DNA of 64,000 nt. Origin: Erpobdella octoculata. Its lineage: Eukaryota; Annelida; Clitellata; Hirudinida; Erpobdellidae. Each line of letters begins with the position of its first letter. Position 1 is the first letter of the stretch. The stretch is taken from contig OZ022238.1 in the NCBI GenBank assembly GCA_963978895.1, forward strand, positions 47,759,044-47,823,043, given 5' to 3'. This document shows positions 49,441-62,640 of the stretch, one piece after another. Made by a program: the position numbers and the translations under genes. Under the pieces are notes generated by a model that saw only the letters and a program-made list of their open reading frames with translations, was not told the origin of the DNA and did no database searches.

Positions 49441-51217
49441 CGTCCCTGCATATTTACTTTCAACTGTGTTGCATTTTACTTGTTATGCTTAGTTCGCCAT
49501 TTCTTTAACGCCTGCAGCTCTTGTCGGCAGATAAACCGGAATAGGAAATGCTATAATCCTTCTGTCATCACATGACATGTCTTTAAATGTGTCAACACGC
49601 TAAATATATATATATATCAGCAATAAATCAATAAGCAATGCGTGCGGTAAAAATAAACTAGCCCGATGAAGTTTAGCTTATAATTATTTTTTTAGCAATT
49701 TTATTTTCGTTGTGGCGGTGTTGTTGCTAAAATTAAAACTGGCTAAAAATTTGATGAGTTTATATTTAGTTGTGGTGACGTATGGGTGGTCGTGAAATTT
49801 TTATTAGATTTTTTTTAGAAGTTCTTGGTGGGAAGGAGATCTGGTAGGCTTTTATTAGGTGGATTGCGACGAATTTGTAATTATAATAATTGGCCGGTTT
49901 AAGTTTATGTGTATGTGTGTGTGTGTGTTTGCGCACGTTGTTAAGCATGCATGTGTGCATGTGAGTTCTTATCAGTATGAGTGTGTGTTTGATGGAGCGG
50001 AAGAATTATTGAAAAAAAAATTGGAAGAAATCCGAGAAAGATTACGCTTTGGTGAAAGACAAGAATTCCCAAGAAAAGAAGAAGAAGATTCAGGGTTGAT
50101 GAGTACTACCACCAGTCCATCAAATTCTATCTCCTCCCCTTTTCTTTTTTCTTCCCTTATTCTTTTCTTCGTTTCATCCTCTGTTCTTCCTTCTCTCAAG
50201 TATTAAGTATTATTAGTAGTCCTCCCTTATTCTTGTTCGTCGTCTTCTACGAGATAGGATCTAAAAACACACTCGCGCCGCTCACTCGCTCGGGAAAGCA
50301 AATGAAACTTGACCGCTGTAAATTGTCCCTGCTCGGAATTCCGCGTGCAGAGAAGACGGATGGATTTCCACTCAGGAGTTGATACGAGTGCTGGTGGCAG
50401 GTGGAGGTGGAAGCGAAAGTGAAACTAAGAGTAAGAGTAGGAGTGAGAGTGAGAGTGGGAGTGAGAGTGAGAGTGGGAGTGAGAATGAGAGTGGCGGTGG
50501 AGAATTGAGAAGAGAGAGAAAAAAAAGAGAGAAAACTGTGTGCTAACTTACTGAATACCCAATAAAAAAAAATAAAATAAAATTGAGAACAACTTTTTAT
50601 ACAAAAAGTAATTGATTTAAAATAGGAAAACCATTAAAACAAATTTATCAACATCCCTATCAGGGGTGCACCCGAGAGGTGGGCAGGTTAGAGCCCCCTC
50701 CCATCAAATTTCAGAGTAATTATTCACACTAACAGCTGACTCTAGTTTGAATAAATAGGCCCAAAACCGTAAAATAGCCAAACTTAATAAAAAGCCAATT
50801 TGTCTAACTAGAACACAATTTTGTGTGACATTTTGGAAAAAGAAACTTTTTTTAATTTAGATAAAATACTTCTGTTTTTTAATTTAAAACTAGATTTAAC
50901 CATGTTGAAAACATTTGCTATTTTATATTGTTTAAGAGGCAGAAAATAACTGAAGCTTTAAAAATCCAAACCTTCCCCTTCTTAAAACAACCTGGTTGTG
51001 CCAATGATCATTATCATCACCATTGTTGTCATCATCGTCATCATTATCGTCGTCAACATCACTATCACCACCACCACTATTGTCGTCATTAGCTTATGAG
51101 TCGTGTTGTCGTACGCTACAAGTGCACCGAAACTTCTCCTTGGCGAAGATTAAATTAATATTTTTATTATATCCATTTATCATTTTCACAATGTATATTC
51201 TTTTTTTTTCTTCTCTT

Positions 51218-51249
<32 letters not shown>

Positions 51250-52110
51250 ACCTTTTCTCTATTTTTATACATTTTTATTATTACACGCTCTCATATAACT
51301 TAATCTGTTTTTCGTATGTTTAATGGTTCGTATTTTCAAATCGAATTTAAGATCACAAGCCTTTATCCAATTAAGCTGAAACTCAGTGAGAATGCTATAT
51401 TTTTTAAATTCGTGTCACAAAATGTTCAATAAAAATATAATTAAGAATAAAATCTTTAATATGGGTGATTTAATGCAAGGTCATTTACGTATGATAGTCA
51501 TATAACGAAAAATTAAATAAAATGGACTTTTACACAATTTTAATAGTAAAACATTGCCCAGGATTTTTGTTTTAGTTTTTCTCGTTTTTTGATAATAAAA
51601 CTGTAAAATAATAAGCAGATTTATTTTAAATTCCTCAAAGCACAATCCTCAACGTCCCCTTCCGTGCAATTTTCTTAAATTTTCTCGCATGTGATAAGCG
51701 ACGTATATAGAAACTTATTGATTCTAATTTATCAGAACTTATTTTGTTTTAATTTCATTATTTAAATTTTTGAATTTTATTAACATCGATGTTTATGTTT
51801 TTGGGTTCCTTCTTTTTTCCTGTCGCTTTGTCTCGGATTCTCGCACGTCTTGTTTGAAATTTCTCAATGTCAGCAACTGGTTCTGAGGATGATGTTAGCG
51901 GTTTCAGTGTAGGAAGCGAAAGTTATTATAATAAAAAGAAGGTATTTTACGAGAAGTAAATCCAACGATGGTTACACGGCGAGATGCAATCTTTGTAATA
52001 AATGTATCAAAATGGGCAAAAAACCTGCAACTTCTTCTGTGAAATATAATTTTCATTTTCAACACCCATCCAATTAAAACGAACAGAATGTTTTTTAAAT
52101 AACAAAATAA
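49440..52110. other. No confirmed gene
   Basis: 49980-50110 has an open plus frame with EELLKKKLEEIRERLRFG, possibly chance from purine-rich DNA. 50400-50510 is a GAGAGTGG purine repeat. 50314-50390 is a GC-richer island with a good minus acceptor (see next). 51190-51250 is a CTCTCT tract. Confidence 0.4.
50314..50390 (-). CDS. Possible exon (77 nt), low support
   Basis: On the minus strand a strong pyrimidine tract (CTTCCACCTCCACCTGCCACCAG) precedes 50390, and GTCAAG follows 50314. One frame is open (starts HSYQLLSGNPSVFS). Surroundings are AT-rich, so the GC-richer island stands out. It could be a 5' exon of the minus-strand guanylate cyclase or noise; no domain recognised. Confidence 0.22.
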
Positions 52111-52111
52111 A

Positions 52112-52868
52112 TAACATAGTCTGGCAGCAATTGTATTAAAATATTGTCCCGTGGGATACAAAATGATACAAACATGTGTTGATGTCAATCTCCTTGTTAG
52201 ATATTCTATATTAAGAAAAATTATGGTGTAATTCTGAAATCCCTGGCAGATTTGAGATATTCAAGATAGCCGCCAAATCATATTTTTTCAATTTTCTCAG
52301 GAACTATGTCGCAGCGATGCGTTTTTGGTGTCTAAGATATGGTTTTCGGGGTCAGAGAATCCAAAAAAACATATTTACAACACTGTATAACAATCACGTG
52401 ACCTTGATATTCAAGACGGCGGCCACGATTGTCAAGATGACTAGCAAATCATAAATTTATAATTTTTCAAAATCCTGTTTATTGAACAATGTTAAGATAA
52501 TTTTTCTAGATTCTATGATCCCGAAAGCCATTTCGTATATACCAAAAACACATTTCTATGACGTATGGTTCTCGAGAAAATGAAAAAAAATACGACTTAG
52601 TGACTATCTTGAATATTAAGGTCACGTGATTGTTACACAGTGTTGTAAATATGTTTTTGGACATCAAAAACGCATCGCTGCGACATAGTTCCTGAGGAAA
52701 TTGAAAAATATGATTTGGCGGCACTCTTGAGTATCTAAAAACTGCCAGGGATTTCAGAATTACACCATGATTTTTCTTAATATAGAATATCTAACAAAGA
52801 GATTGACACTTCACTCATATATGTATCATTTTGCATCCCACGGGAATACAGCTGCTGCCAGACTAACA
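52112..52868. mobile_element. Foldback element with ~330-bp inverted arms
   Basis: Left arm 52112-52440 is repeated in reverse complement at about 52560-52868. Shared words: AGTCTGGCAGCA, CCCGTGGGAT, TAGATATTCTATATTAAG, TGAAATCCCTGGCAG, CGCAGCGATGCGTTTTT, ACAATCACGTGACCTT. The arms differ by scattered changes and small indels. No ORF. A short unique centre (~52440-52555) separates them. Class unknown (foldback or long-TIR MITE). Confidence 0.82.
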
Positions 52869-53744
52869 ACATAAACGATCACTTTATGAAAAATTGAAAT
52901 TATTCAGTAAAATTCACAACAAACAGTCAAGAAAATTCTTGTGAACTTTGAAATCAGAAATACTTGAAAATATATAAAACTGCCGGGCTTTATTTCACCA
53001 AAATTAATATTTTTATATGCGTAAGTATTCGGTTTTTTGTGCTCAATTATTCGATTTTTGTGTGCGATTTTTTCAAACAATTTTTGTTCGTGTACGCACT
53101 AGCAAATGGGTGCGCATCAAATAAAATATTTTATTTGAACCTGTTCGGATCGGATAAAAATTGCACACAATTGTGCGATTTTCGCATAATGCGCACAATT
53201 CCGCATCAAACCTAGGACCTTAATTTTTACTACACTGAGCCTTGTCAACAGATGAAGGAATTGTTTTTTATGTAGAACGTTTAGATGTATGGCTTTTAGA
53301 TTTACAATAGGCATAGTTATTATAAAAAAAAGTAATTTTATAATAATGCCATGGAAGTAGCATTGAACAAATTTTCTTGATTGATAGCCAAAAAAAACTT
53401 TTTAACATTTGCAATTAAATGCAAGCTAAGTAAACTTGATTGTTCAGGTTTTTGGTTTTTCCCTTTATGTATGTCAACAATATTTCTTTAATCAAACATG
53501 TTCATGGTTCAAAAAATTTAATTTGATTTGGGGAATTATTGCTGATGCTAGGAGATATTCTTCATTTTCCAAAACTGGACCAATGAATGAAATTGCTTGT
53601 AAAAAAGGCTTGATGGTTTTATCTGAACAAGATGTTATTTTATTTTTTTAGGCCAATGATGGTTGGAATAATGTGACCAATGTTTGTTAATTTACTTGGA
53701 AGCTATCCATTGTGGTAAAAAACATATATCATCGATAAAGTAAA

Positions 53745-53905
53745 GTAGTTAAAAAATAGTTAACTATTGTAGTTAATAACTATTTTAAAAAATAGTTAAC
53801 TATTAGTTGACTGTTAGTTATTAACTAGTTTAACATAAGGTAGTTATTAACTATTTCTTAACTACTGTAGAGTAGTTAATAACTAGTAGTTAACTATTTA
53901 TAGTA
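53745..53905. repeat. TAGTTAACTA-rich palindromic tract
   Basis: About 160 bp of imperfect TAGTTAAC/GTTAACTA units, self-complementary throughout. Confidence 0.75.
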
Positions 53906-53929
53906 AGTAACTACCCATCACAGCCTAAA

Positions 53930-54260
53930 ACAGCTGATGACCGAGGTAGTCATAGGAACTTTAAAAAAAATCAGTTGTTTTAAAAGGGTCGTTAAAAAAC
54001 TTATTTTGCAATCGATTTCTTTCATGTTAGCAATTTTCCGGAAAGTACCGTGAGACTAAGAAAAATTCACGGAAGCAGCAATGTACTCAAATATTCTGAG
54101 CCTAACATGTTTTACAAACTTTTATTTAGGTTACAATCTCGGTTTGTGTGTGTGTGTCTTTCTCTGTACACAAATCTACCAAATAAAATTTAACTAGCTT
54201 TTTGATTAGCTAAGAAGCTAAAACTTTTAGCATAGCCTTAAATTGGATGACAATATATGA
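53930..54260 (-). repeat. Dispersed repeat, reverse copy of ~47870-48250 sequence
   Basis: Reverse complement shares CTAAAAGTTTTAGCTTCTTA-like, TAGATTTGTGTACAGAGAAAG and TGTAACCTAAATAAAAGTTT with sequence at 47930-48050, plus the CTGATGACCGAGG word of R2. Confidence 0.6.
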
Positions 54261-54269
54261 TTCAATTGA

Positions 54270-55128
54270 GAAAAAAAACTTAAAATCTAAATCGAGTGTA
54301 TTTGGAATCAAAGTTTGTTTTGAAAAACTCGTTTTTTCCTGCACTTGTTTTTCAAATAAATTTAATAATTGTAAAAAAGAAAGAATGTTTATCATCCAAA
54401 TAATACAGCCACAGAAATAAAATAAAAATAAGCATTTTGAGGCAACGCAAATAACAGATAACGAACAATATAGGAGACGTGCCATTGTTTTTAAAAAAAT
54501 TAAAATAATTATTTTTGAAGTTAAAAACAGTTTCTAGAACGCTTGCTTGTTCTTAGTGTGTTTGAGTGTGCGTGTGGATACGATGATTAATGATACAATT
54601 AATGATGTTTAACCTCGTTAATCCACATAAACTAAACGTTCGTATTCTTCCTGTACTGAGTTAAATGTTTTGAGCTGATTGATTTTTTGGGGGTTGGTTT
54701 TCAAACTTTAGCAAACCCGCATTCGATTATTCTGAAAAATTCAGAGAATTGGTAATTCCATAAACTCTTATTAATTCTGAATTTAAAGTTAATTTCCAAC
54801 CATCTATGGATCGTTTTGTGTAATTCGGTGCATAGCTGGAAACTGCAAGACTAAAATAATGAGCCCGAATGAGTTTTTTATTTGTTTTTTCAAGTCTGCG
54901 GGTGTTGAATGCGGTCTACCTAGAAATCAGCTAAAAATCACTTAAAGAATTCAACGAGACAACATTAACAAAAGTAATTGAAAAAATCAAAAAAAGAGAG
55001 AAAATAAAAATCAATTCAGTTTTTATTATAAATCTTTTATTTAATAATTTTAAAAGTTAGGGTTTATTTCTTTGACGTAAATTTGTAACATTTAAAAATT
55101 TAATTATTGCTAAAATAAATGCACGATA
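54270..55128. other. Intergenic, nothing recognised
   Basis: AT-rich, no coding or repeat signal I can support. Confidence 0.5.
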
Positions 55129-55290
55129 CTAAAATAACTGCATGGTAGGTACTAATTAACTGCATGATACTAAATAACTGCATGATACTAAATAACTGCA
55201 TGATACTAAATAACTGCATGATACTGAGATAACTGCATGGTACTAAATAACTGCATGATACTAAATAACTGCATGATGCTAAAATAACTA
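55129..55290. repeat. 18-bp tandem repeat (ATAACTGCATGATACTAA)
   Basis: About nine units with small variants (GGTACTAA, GATACTGAG), ~430 bp upstream of the channel gene. Confidence 0.9.
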
Positions 55291-55717
55291 TAAAATACTA
55301 AAGACAATAAAAATTCGTAATTTGAAAATTTTTCACTAAGTTACCAGAAACAGTCGCTAAATTGAAAAAAATAATTGTATCGTCGTCAGAATTTTTTATT
55401 AATTTATTATCGTAACTGTTGGAAAATATTATTAATTGACATTTCGGCTAAAACGTCTTTCATTCGGATGAAATGTTTTCCGATGATACGTCCTGGTACC
55501 AGTTAAAACCTTCTTATTAATTCATTATTTGAATTATTGGAAAACATTATTATTTGACAAGTTTCATTTTAAATTAAACGGAAAAGACGTGTCACTTTAT
55601 TGATTATTGAAATATGACTGACTATTAATTAAAGAGAATTTTTACAACGTGTCTGTTGTTAGCTCGATTTTTATCTAATAAGATTCAATAAATTACAAAC
55701 AAATTAAAGATTCACTG

Positions 55718-57322
55718 ATGTATCGCTTGAAAAAAGAATTTGTTAAGTTTGGAGAAAATGTTTCAGTACGTGGCGTGTCGAAGATCATCAAATCTAAACA
55801 AATCTCGTTTAAGATCATGTGGCTCTGTGCTGTTCTTGGAAGTACAGGAGTTCTTGTTTGGCAACTTGCTACCTTATTTGTTAATTACAGTTTATATCCT
55901 CATAGAACTGCCTATGAAGAAGTAACAATTCCAAATATATTTCCTTCAATCTCAATTTGCAATTTGGAATCAAAATATACTCAAATTGATTATGATAGTT
56001 ACTTAACAGAAATAGAGTTTATTGACAAAATAAAAAATATAACAACTGCTTTGAAGAAACCGTTAAATATTTCTAATGACTTAGAGTTAGAGTATGTGGC
56101 TTCTAAAATTTTTAGCAGATCTTTGCCAAAATATAAGAACAATTCTATTCCAAATCTTGTTGATTTTGTAATGACTGACATTACTTTGCCAGCAGTTTTT
56201 AATGAAAATTGTAGCGAATTAGAACAAAAAATATTTTACCACCCAAATTTTTACGACTGCTATTTATACCAGATTCCAAAACGTTGCAACGTTTTAGTAA
56301 AATCCATAACTATGATAGTGCAAATTAACACATCCCACAACATCCAAGAAAACTTGTATTTAAAATCTGGTAATTTTAATACAAATGGAATTAAAATAGA
56401 GTTGTCTGCCCCTGGAGATGTAGCTGATCTATCAAATGGATTCAATCTTAGTCCAGGAACTGATACGTTAGTTGAAGTATCTATGAAAGTTAAAACTATT
56501 TTAGACAAACCATACAACAGTGAAAGTTGTGAAAGTAACAAATATATAGAGGAATCTTCAAAAACTCTTTATAACAGTAATATTTGTGAAATCCGATGTA
56601 TGCAAAAGAAATTTTTAGAAAAATGTCATTGTGTTTCTGGAGATATTTTAATTCCTTCAATTTATGAAAATGAAACAATATGTGGCAACTCTACAATGGC
56701 CATAAAAACCAACGATTTGGATTCAGAAACAGTAATCACCAAAACGAAAAAAGCCATTATAGAGTATGATTGTGAATTTTTTGAATACTCAGAGTTATAT
56801 AAAAGCTGTCGGTCAAATTGTAAAAAACCCTGTATTAAAACGTACTACGAACGAACTGTACACACTTTGGATGATTGGCCAAAAACGACTTGTTATCTGA
56901 ACTTTTTTGAAACTTATATTGAAAATTCACAACTTTCTGTTGGAGACAAAATAGAAAATTCTGCTGGAGACCAAATATACAATTACTTCAGTGATTATTT
57001 TGACATGATTAATCAGTACGGGAATAATAATATAACAACTGAACAACTAAATAATTTTTTTCAAAAAAATGACAAAATCAAACCAAATTTCCTGCAAGTA
57101 AAGTTTTCCTTTCCATATGATAATCCTACCTCAATTACTGATAAACCAGTTTACACCTGGGATTCTATGCTTGGAACTGTTGGTGGAAGTCTAAGTTTGT
57201 GGTTAGGAGTTACGATAATGACATTTGTTGAAGTTATTGAGTTTTTCTGTAGTTTGATCGCTGTTGTTAAAACATTCCTAATTCCTTCAAAGACATCTTG
57301 CGTTACAAAATTACAGGTTTGA
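55718..57322 (+). CDS. DEG/ENaC sodium channel subunit, intronless
   Basis: 534 codons in one exon, ATG to TGA. Amiloride-sensitive channel family (degenerins, ASIC, peptide-gated channels): homo- or heterotrimeric Na+ channels of the plasma membrane. M1 is at ~33-56 (IMWLCAVLGSTGVLVWQLAT). It is followed by the family block IFPSISICN, an extracellular loop with many Cys and several N-glycosylation sites, the Cys-rich palm region, and M2 at ~486-516 (GGSLSLWLGVTIMTFVEVIE). Length is normal. Two oddities: the pre-M1 His-Gly gating motif reads Arg-Gly (residues 18-19), and the G/S-X-S selectivity filter reads G-V-T (497-499). The upstream stretch to 55290 has no clear promoter motif; AATAAA follows at 57427. 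An intronless gene beside intron-rich ones may be a retrocopy or lineage-specific duplicate. Gating stimulus unknown. Confidence 0.92.
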   Translation: MYRLKKEFVKFGENVSVRGVSKIIKSKQISFKIMWLCAVLGSTGVLVWQLATLFVNYSLYPHRTAYEEVTIPNIFPSISICNLESKYTQIDYDSYLTEIEFIDKIKNITTALKKPLNISNDLELEYVASKIFSRSLPKYKNNSIPNLVDFVMTDITLPAVFNENCSELEQKIFYHPNFYDCYLYQIPKRCNVLVKSITMIVQINTSHNIQENLYLKSGNFNTNGIKIELSAPGDVADLSNGFNLSPGTDTLVEVSMKVKTILDKPYNSESCESNKYIEESSKTLYNSNICEIRCMQKKFLEKCHCVSGDILIPSIYENETICGNSTMAIKTNDLDSETVITKTKKAIIEYDCEFFEYSELYKSCRSNCKKPCIKTYYERTVHTLDDWPKTTCYLNFFETYIENSQLSVGDKIENSAGDQIYNYFSDYFDMINQYGNNNITTEQLNNFFQKNDKIKPNFLQVKFSFPYDNPTSITDKPVYTWDSMLGTVGGSLSLWLGVTIMTFVEVIEFFCSLIAVVKTFLIPSKTSCVTKLQV

Positions 57323-57426
57323 TCTGAACATTAACAGGAAGCAGCTTAATTATGAGTTTAGATACAATCCTGTTGCCGTTATATCAATCCTTGATGTTGT
57401 TGTACAATATTTTTTTGACAATTTGT

Positions 57427-57432
57427 AATAAA
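57427..57432 (+). terminator. Poly(A) signal AATAAA, DEG/ENaC gene
   Basis: 105 bases after the TGA stop; first hexamer downstream. Confidence 0.55.
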
Positions 57433-57439
57433 TGACTTC

Positions 57440-59338
57440 ACGCTTTTATATCCACAATTTGATGCGTTGGTTTAGAAAACAGGTTGCAACAAATATTAAG
57501 TACAATATTTATATTTAGTGTCTTAGACTTCAGCCAAATGATTCAGAAAATTTAGTAATATTTTTATTTCATCACTTGACTTTACACAATATTTTGGTTT
57601 TCACGATGTTCTTTGTTGGGTTTTTCGTTTTTGACATTTATTGATTTGTGATTTGATTATTTTTTTTTATTGGACAACAACAAAGTTGACAAAAATAAAC
57701 AAATAAACAAACATTATATTACAATTGTCGAAAAGGTCCATCCGAAGGGATATATTCCCGCTTATGGACGACCTATAATTGAAAAAGTATACGGAACCTG
57801 ACCTAGACTATGCATACACATTTATATTATATATACATAAAAAGGTAATGACGAAAACGCGCAAACTGGCACGAACACAAACATACATTGACTGCAAATT
57901 CTAAACTGTATCACATATGTACAGATTTGTTACTTTTGACAAATACAAATAATGATTAGAACACACAAAGTAGAAGCAAAACCAACTTGTTTTGCATTAT
58001 AACATTAAGACGAAACCGTCAACAAAAGATTTCTTCTTAAAAAAAGCTTTTTTGAAATGTTTTAAAAATAGTTTCTATAAATTTTGCAGAGTGTTAAAAA
58101 AGAACGAAAAATTAACACAAAAAGTAGAAACCAACTGAGAAATAAAAAATTGTCTAATTATAGAAGGGTTTTGGCTAATAATGAATGAAGTTTCTTTTAA
58201 TTATAATTATGATTGAAATTTTGTTTAATTAATTTGCTTAACAGCAGAACAACTATAAGGTCCAAAGAGAAATGTCGAGCAACTTCATTTAATTTGCAAT
58301 CTATCAACCGTATGCCATGTCTCATAAAACAAATTCTAATTTGCTAGAATTTTTTAAACGAAATCACTCTGTCGATAATGTTGCGGTAAGCATAATTTTC
58401 TAAAATTGATGGAAGTTATTACACACAAAAAACTACTTAAGTGTTTGAAATCATCCTAAATTAGAGCCATGAGAGGATACAGTCCGTTTGAAAAAAATTT
58501 AACAAATAATTAATAAGTTTAGACTTTTTTTAAGTTTCATTAAACCAAATAGTTATTTTTCTAAGTTTTTTTATTAGTCTACTCACCCCATGTGATGGTT
58601 TCACTCAGTGCGGAAGGCACCACCCGCAACAATTAGTGACACCACTGAATCAACCCCATGTGCCAAGTTATATAAAATAGCAAATGAAGCCCAACAGTGG
58701 AGTTGCGCAAAGGTTTGCAGTAACTAACGTAACACAAGCACGTTTGTAACAAAAAACTATTATCCAACACAAAAACCATGCAACTGAAACAAGAAATTTA
58801 AACAACAAATGATATATGAGCCTTAAATTTTAGATTCTTTATTTTTTAAGTTCTTTATTTATATTAGTTGATAATTACCCATCTCTAAAACGACACTGCT
58901 ACACTTTGCAATGCACTTGGGTTTCTGATGAATTAATTTCAGTGCATTATTCACTGCCACACACACACACACTATCACTCTCACACACATACACACATAA
59001 CGTAACCTCAAACTTCATCGTTTTATTTTGTTTTTAATTAATCTTCAAAATACTGAAAAAACGATACGCATAAAAATGCAAAAATTAATTTTTTTGTAAT
59101 TTCAATCCTTTGTTATATTGCTAATAAAATTATGCTTTATTTTTTACATGTCGCACGATAGCTGCCATGACATACCACGTGCTCAGAAAAATAGGAGAAC
59201 CGCAAATACCAAACAGACAAATTAATGAACAGCATCAAACAAACAAAATGCTTGTATTTCACTTTTTTTCTGTTCGGAAAGAAAAACGAATTTGCTGACG
59301 CTCCATTTGGTGGGATTAAAAAAATAAATAGCAGGCAA
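57440..59338. other. Intergenic, nothing recognised
   Basis: AT-rich sequence. 58590-58680 has a GC-richer fragment (GTGCGGAAGGCACCACCCGC) resembling a decayed transposon coding piece but not assignable. A short (CA)n lies at 58960-58995. Confidence 0.45.
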
Positions 59339-59815
<477 letters not shown>

Positions 59816-59819
59816 AACA

Positions 59820-61865
59820 AAACTCACGCGCATGTGCACAAACAAACATAAACAAATACACACAAACACACGTAAACTCATTCCCACAGACAAACGCATA
59901 CACTCATACACTCACACACACACACTCACACGCACATAGCGACCGATTATTAAAGCACAATTAAACATACAGACGGAAGCGGGGTTTGATATTCGTATTC
60001 CACACCACGTTCCATCACGCCTATTTGGTATGTAATTTTCTGTCAATGTATGCGCAGTCTCTCTCCAAATCTCCACTCCCCATTTAGCTGGTCAATAGGG
60101 TAGCTGGTTGTTTAGTTGGTTGAAAATTAATGTATTAAAGCATTGTCACCGGATAAACACCTGCACGCAAAAAATGAATTTTTTTATAACCATTGGAAGT
60201 GTCTTAAGGAAGTCTAAAAAAATCCGATGAAACAAACAACAAACAAACAAACAAGCAAGCAAGTTAATATAAGCGTTTTAGAAAAACAAAGTTTGTTAAG
60301 TATTTATTTTCTGATTTCCAAAATATGTTTTAATAGCATTATTGAAAGGTTAAAGAAGTTGATCAGTGCCAATTTGTAGTCCAAACACAAATGATGTTAA
60401 ATATTGTATGACGACACAAATGTGTGAGTATGAAAATGAATAACCTGATAAATTATTATTTTTTGAAAAACGCAAATAATAATATTAAATAAAGTGAAAA
60501 TAAAAGAAAATCAGAAGAAAAGAGAAAGAAACAAATAAACAAGTAGAATAGATGGAAAATTAAAAACCAATCTTCAACGGCTTCTGTATGGAAAATTCAT
60601 CAACAAGAAGATTTTATGACAAACTGCATTTATAAATATTTTTTAATTATATTATTTGCATTTAACGCAATCTATAAATGTTTAAATATATACAAATATT
60701 TAAAGAGATAAAAATACAAAGGTATCATAGGAAAAATAATATAAATATTCATAAAAATAAGATAATTATTTTTAAAGATAATATATAAATATTACTAATA
60801 TCTTTATTTATTCATAGAAAAGTTTTTTCTTCAAATAGTTACGTGGAACTATTAACTTTTTTCTTTTTTCTCGTATTTTCCATATTTTAATTTTTTTATT
60901 TCTTTCTCATTATTTCTTCTTCTTAGTTTATTTGGTTTTTTTCTATTTTTTCTATTTATTTCATCTATTTGGCTGCTTTAATTCGTCCCTTTAATAATTC
61001 TTTTTAGGATTTTCTCAAATCTTGATGCATCGCGCAGTAAGACAGCTTAACTTTTTTCGTTTATTATTCTTATTTTTTTTCTTTTTTAATACAATTTTTT
61101 TATTTTACTTATTTTTATAATTATAGATAATGTCATAATAAAATAAAAAAAATAATTAAAAATATCCAATCAGTTGTCAATCAATTTTTACCAGACATGA
61201 TCATTTTCAACTTTTCTTTTATTTTCAATTTATCCCACCCATCTCTCCATGTTTCATATTTCTTTCATTCCTCTTATCTATCCATTGTTTCCGTCAATCA
61301 TTCTCACCATCTGTTTTTTTCCATCTGCAAAAGGAGGAGGTGTCTACTGAGAACGAATTTGACTCGGTTGACACAAACGTCAATTGAGTTGGCGCATAAC
61401 TTTTCCTTGACGGCTTTCCAACAAAAAAAAAACAAAAATAAATTGTCGCGCACATCGCTTGTTTTTACGCGGGCAAAAAAAATAATTTAAGATTTTCAGC
61501 CATGACAGATAGAAAAAATAACATAAAACTACATAAAATTGTGGCGCGAAATGTTCGCCTTTACACAATGCTTTTAAAAATAAATTCTAGTTGTGCTTGA
61601 AAGCGGTAGTAGTCAAAGACTTCTTTAAAGTGTCATGACGATGACGTTTACAAAAAAACATGTCATGTTCTCCTTCACGTGGCGGGTCATGTCATGTCAT
61701 CAGCGAGCCAATGTGGAATGTGATTAGTCGTCACGTGATCGGATGCTGTTACGATGATATCGGGTTGGATGTTGCGTTTTTTTTTGGTGCTGCTTGAATG
61801 GCTTCGAGGTCGACGAAGATTAAACGTAAACTCACAAACATTTTCAAATTTGTAAAACAATACCA
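59820..61865. other. Intergenic, no gene seen
   Basis: AT-rich with poly-T and AAACAAAC runs. 61610-61760 contains repeated TCATG(A/T) and CACGTG words (GTCATGTCATGTCATC, CGTCACGTGATC) without further support for a regulatory role. Confidence 0.4.
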
Positions 61866-61869
61866 TCAC

Positions 61870-62117
61870 CATCGCTACAATTACAGCATCATCATCATCA
61901 TTATCGACAACATCATTTTTCCCAACAACATCATCATCATCGTCATCATCATCATCATGATCATCATCATCGTCATCGTCGTCATCATCATCATCATCAT
62001 CACCAACGCTACAATTACAGCATCATCATCATTATCATTATCGACAACATCGTCATTGCCAGCAACATCATCATCACCATCGATATCGCCATCGTCATCG
62101 TCGTCGTCATCATCATG
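61870..62117. repeat. (CAT)n microsatellite with two CTACAATTACAGCATCATC units
   Basis: The segment GCTACAATTACAGCATCATC followed by ATCATTATCGACAACATC occurs twice ~130 bp apart within the CAT/CGT array, so it was duplicated as a larger block. Confidence 0.9.
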
Positions 62118-62358
62118 ACTACTATCTGAAATAATGAATTCGTAAAAATTAGATTTTCTTGGAAATAATAAAAAACAAGAAAATTATTTTTTGCTTAACA
62201 GCTTCTATTTTTATATTTATTGTTTTGATGAAGAAAAAAACTGCAAAGTTGAATTAGAAAAAAAATTACAATGTCATTGAAAATAAAACTGAACTCAAAT
62301 TTCAAAGCATACAATAAAATTAAAAAAAATTTGTAACGAAGAATTTTGTACGTTTGAC

Positions 62359-62474
62359 CGGATATTGAAGAACTCCATCGAAGAAAACCAAAGTACGCAT
62401 GCGCGTGAAATTAATTGTTTGCTCGTTGATGTTTCTCTCGAATCTCAGATCAGGGATGTGCTGTCCAGTGGTAA
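62359..62474 (-). CDS. Possible exon (116 nt), low support
   Basis: Minus strand: acceptor AGCTTTCTAG before 62474, donor-like GTCAAACG after 62359. Open frame includes TTGQHIPDLRFERNINEQ, then a NFT sequon and TLVFFDG. It reads like protein and is less AT-rich than its surroundings, but no domain was recognised. It could be a distant 5' exon of the guanylate cyclase or of an unknown gene. Confidence 0.28.
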
Positions 62475-62519
62475 CTAGAAAGCTACGGTTACGATAGTGA
62501 TATCGATTATATATCAATG

Positions 62520-62640
62520 TGGTAATGATGATGATTATATGTGGTAATGATGATGATTATGTGTAGTACTGATGATGATTATATGTGGTAATGATGATGA
62601 CTGTTTGCAGTAATGATAATGATTATGATGATAATAAGAG
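62520..62640. repeat. GATGATGATTATATGTGGTAAT tandem repeat
   Basis: Four to five ~22-24-bp units. Confidence 0.8.

Noticed and set aside
49859..50206. 115-codon plus frame with EELLKKKLEEIRERLRFG
   Set aside because: Lies between TG and CT simple repeats and has no splice partner or family match; purine-rich DNA often gives Glu/Lys/Arg coiled-coil-like frames.
61798..62118. 106-codon plus frame ending in Ser/Ile runs
   Set aside because: Translates the CAT/CGT microsatellite after a short unique lead.
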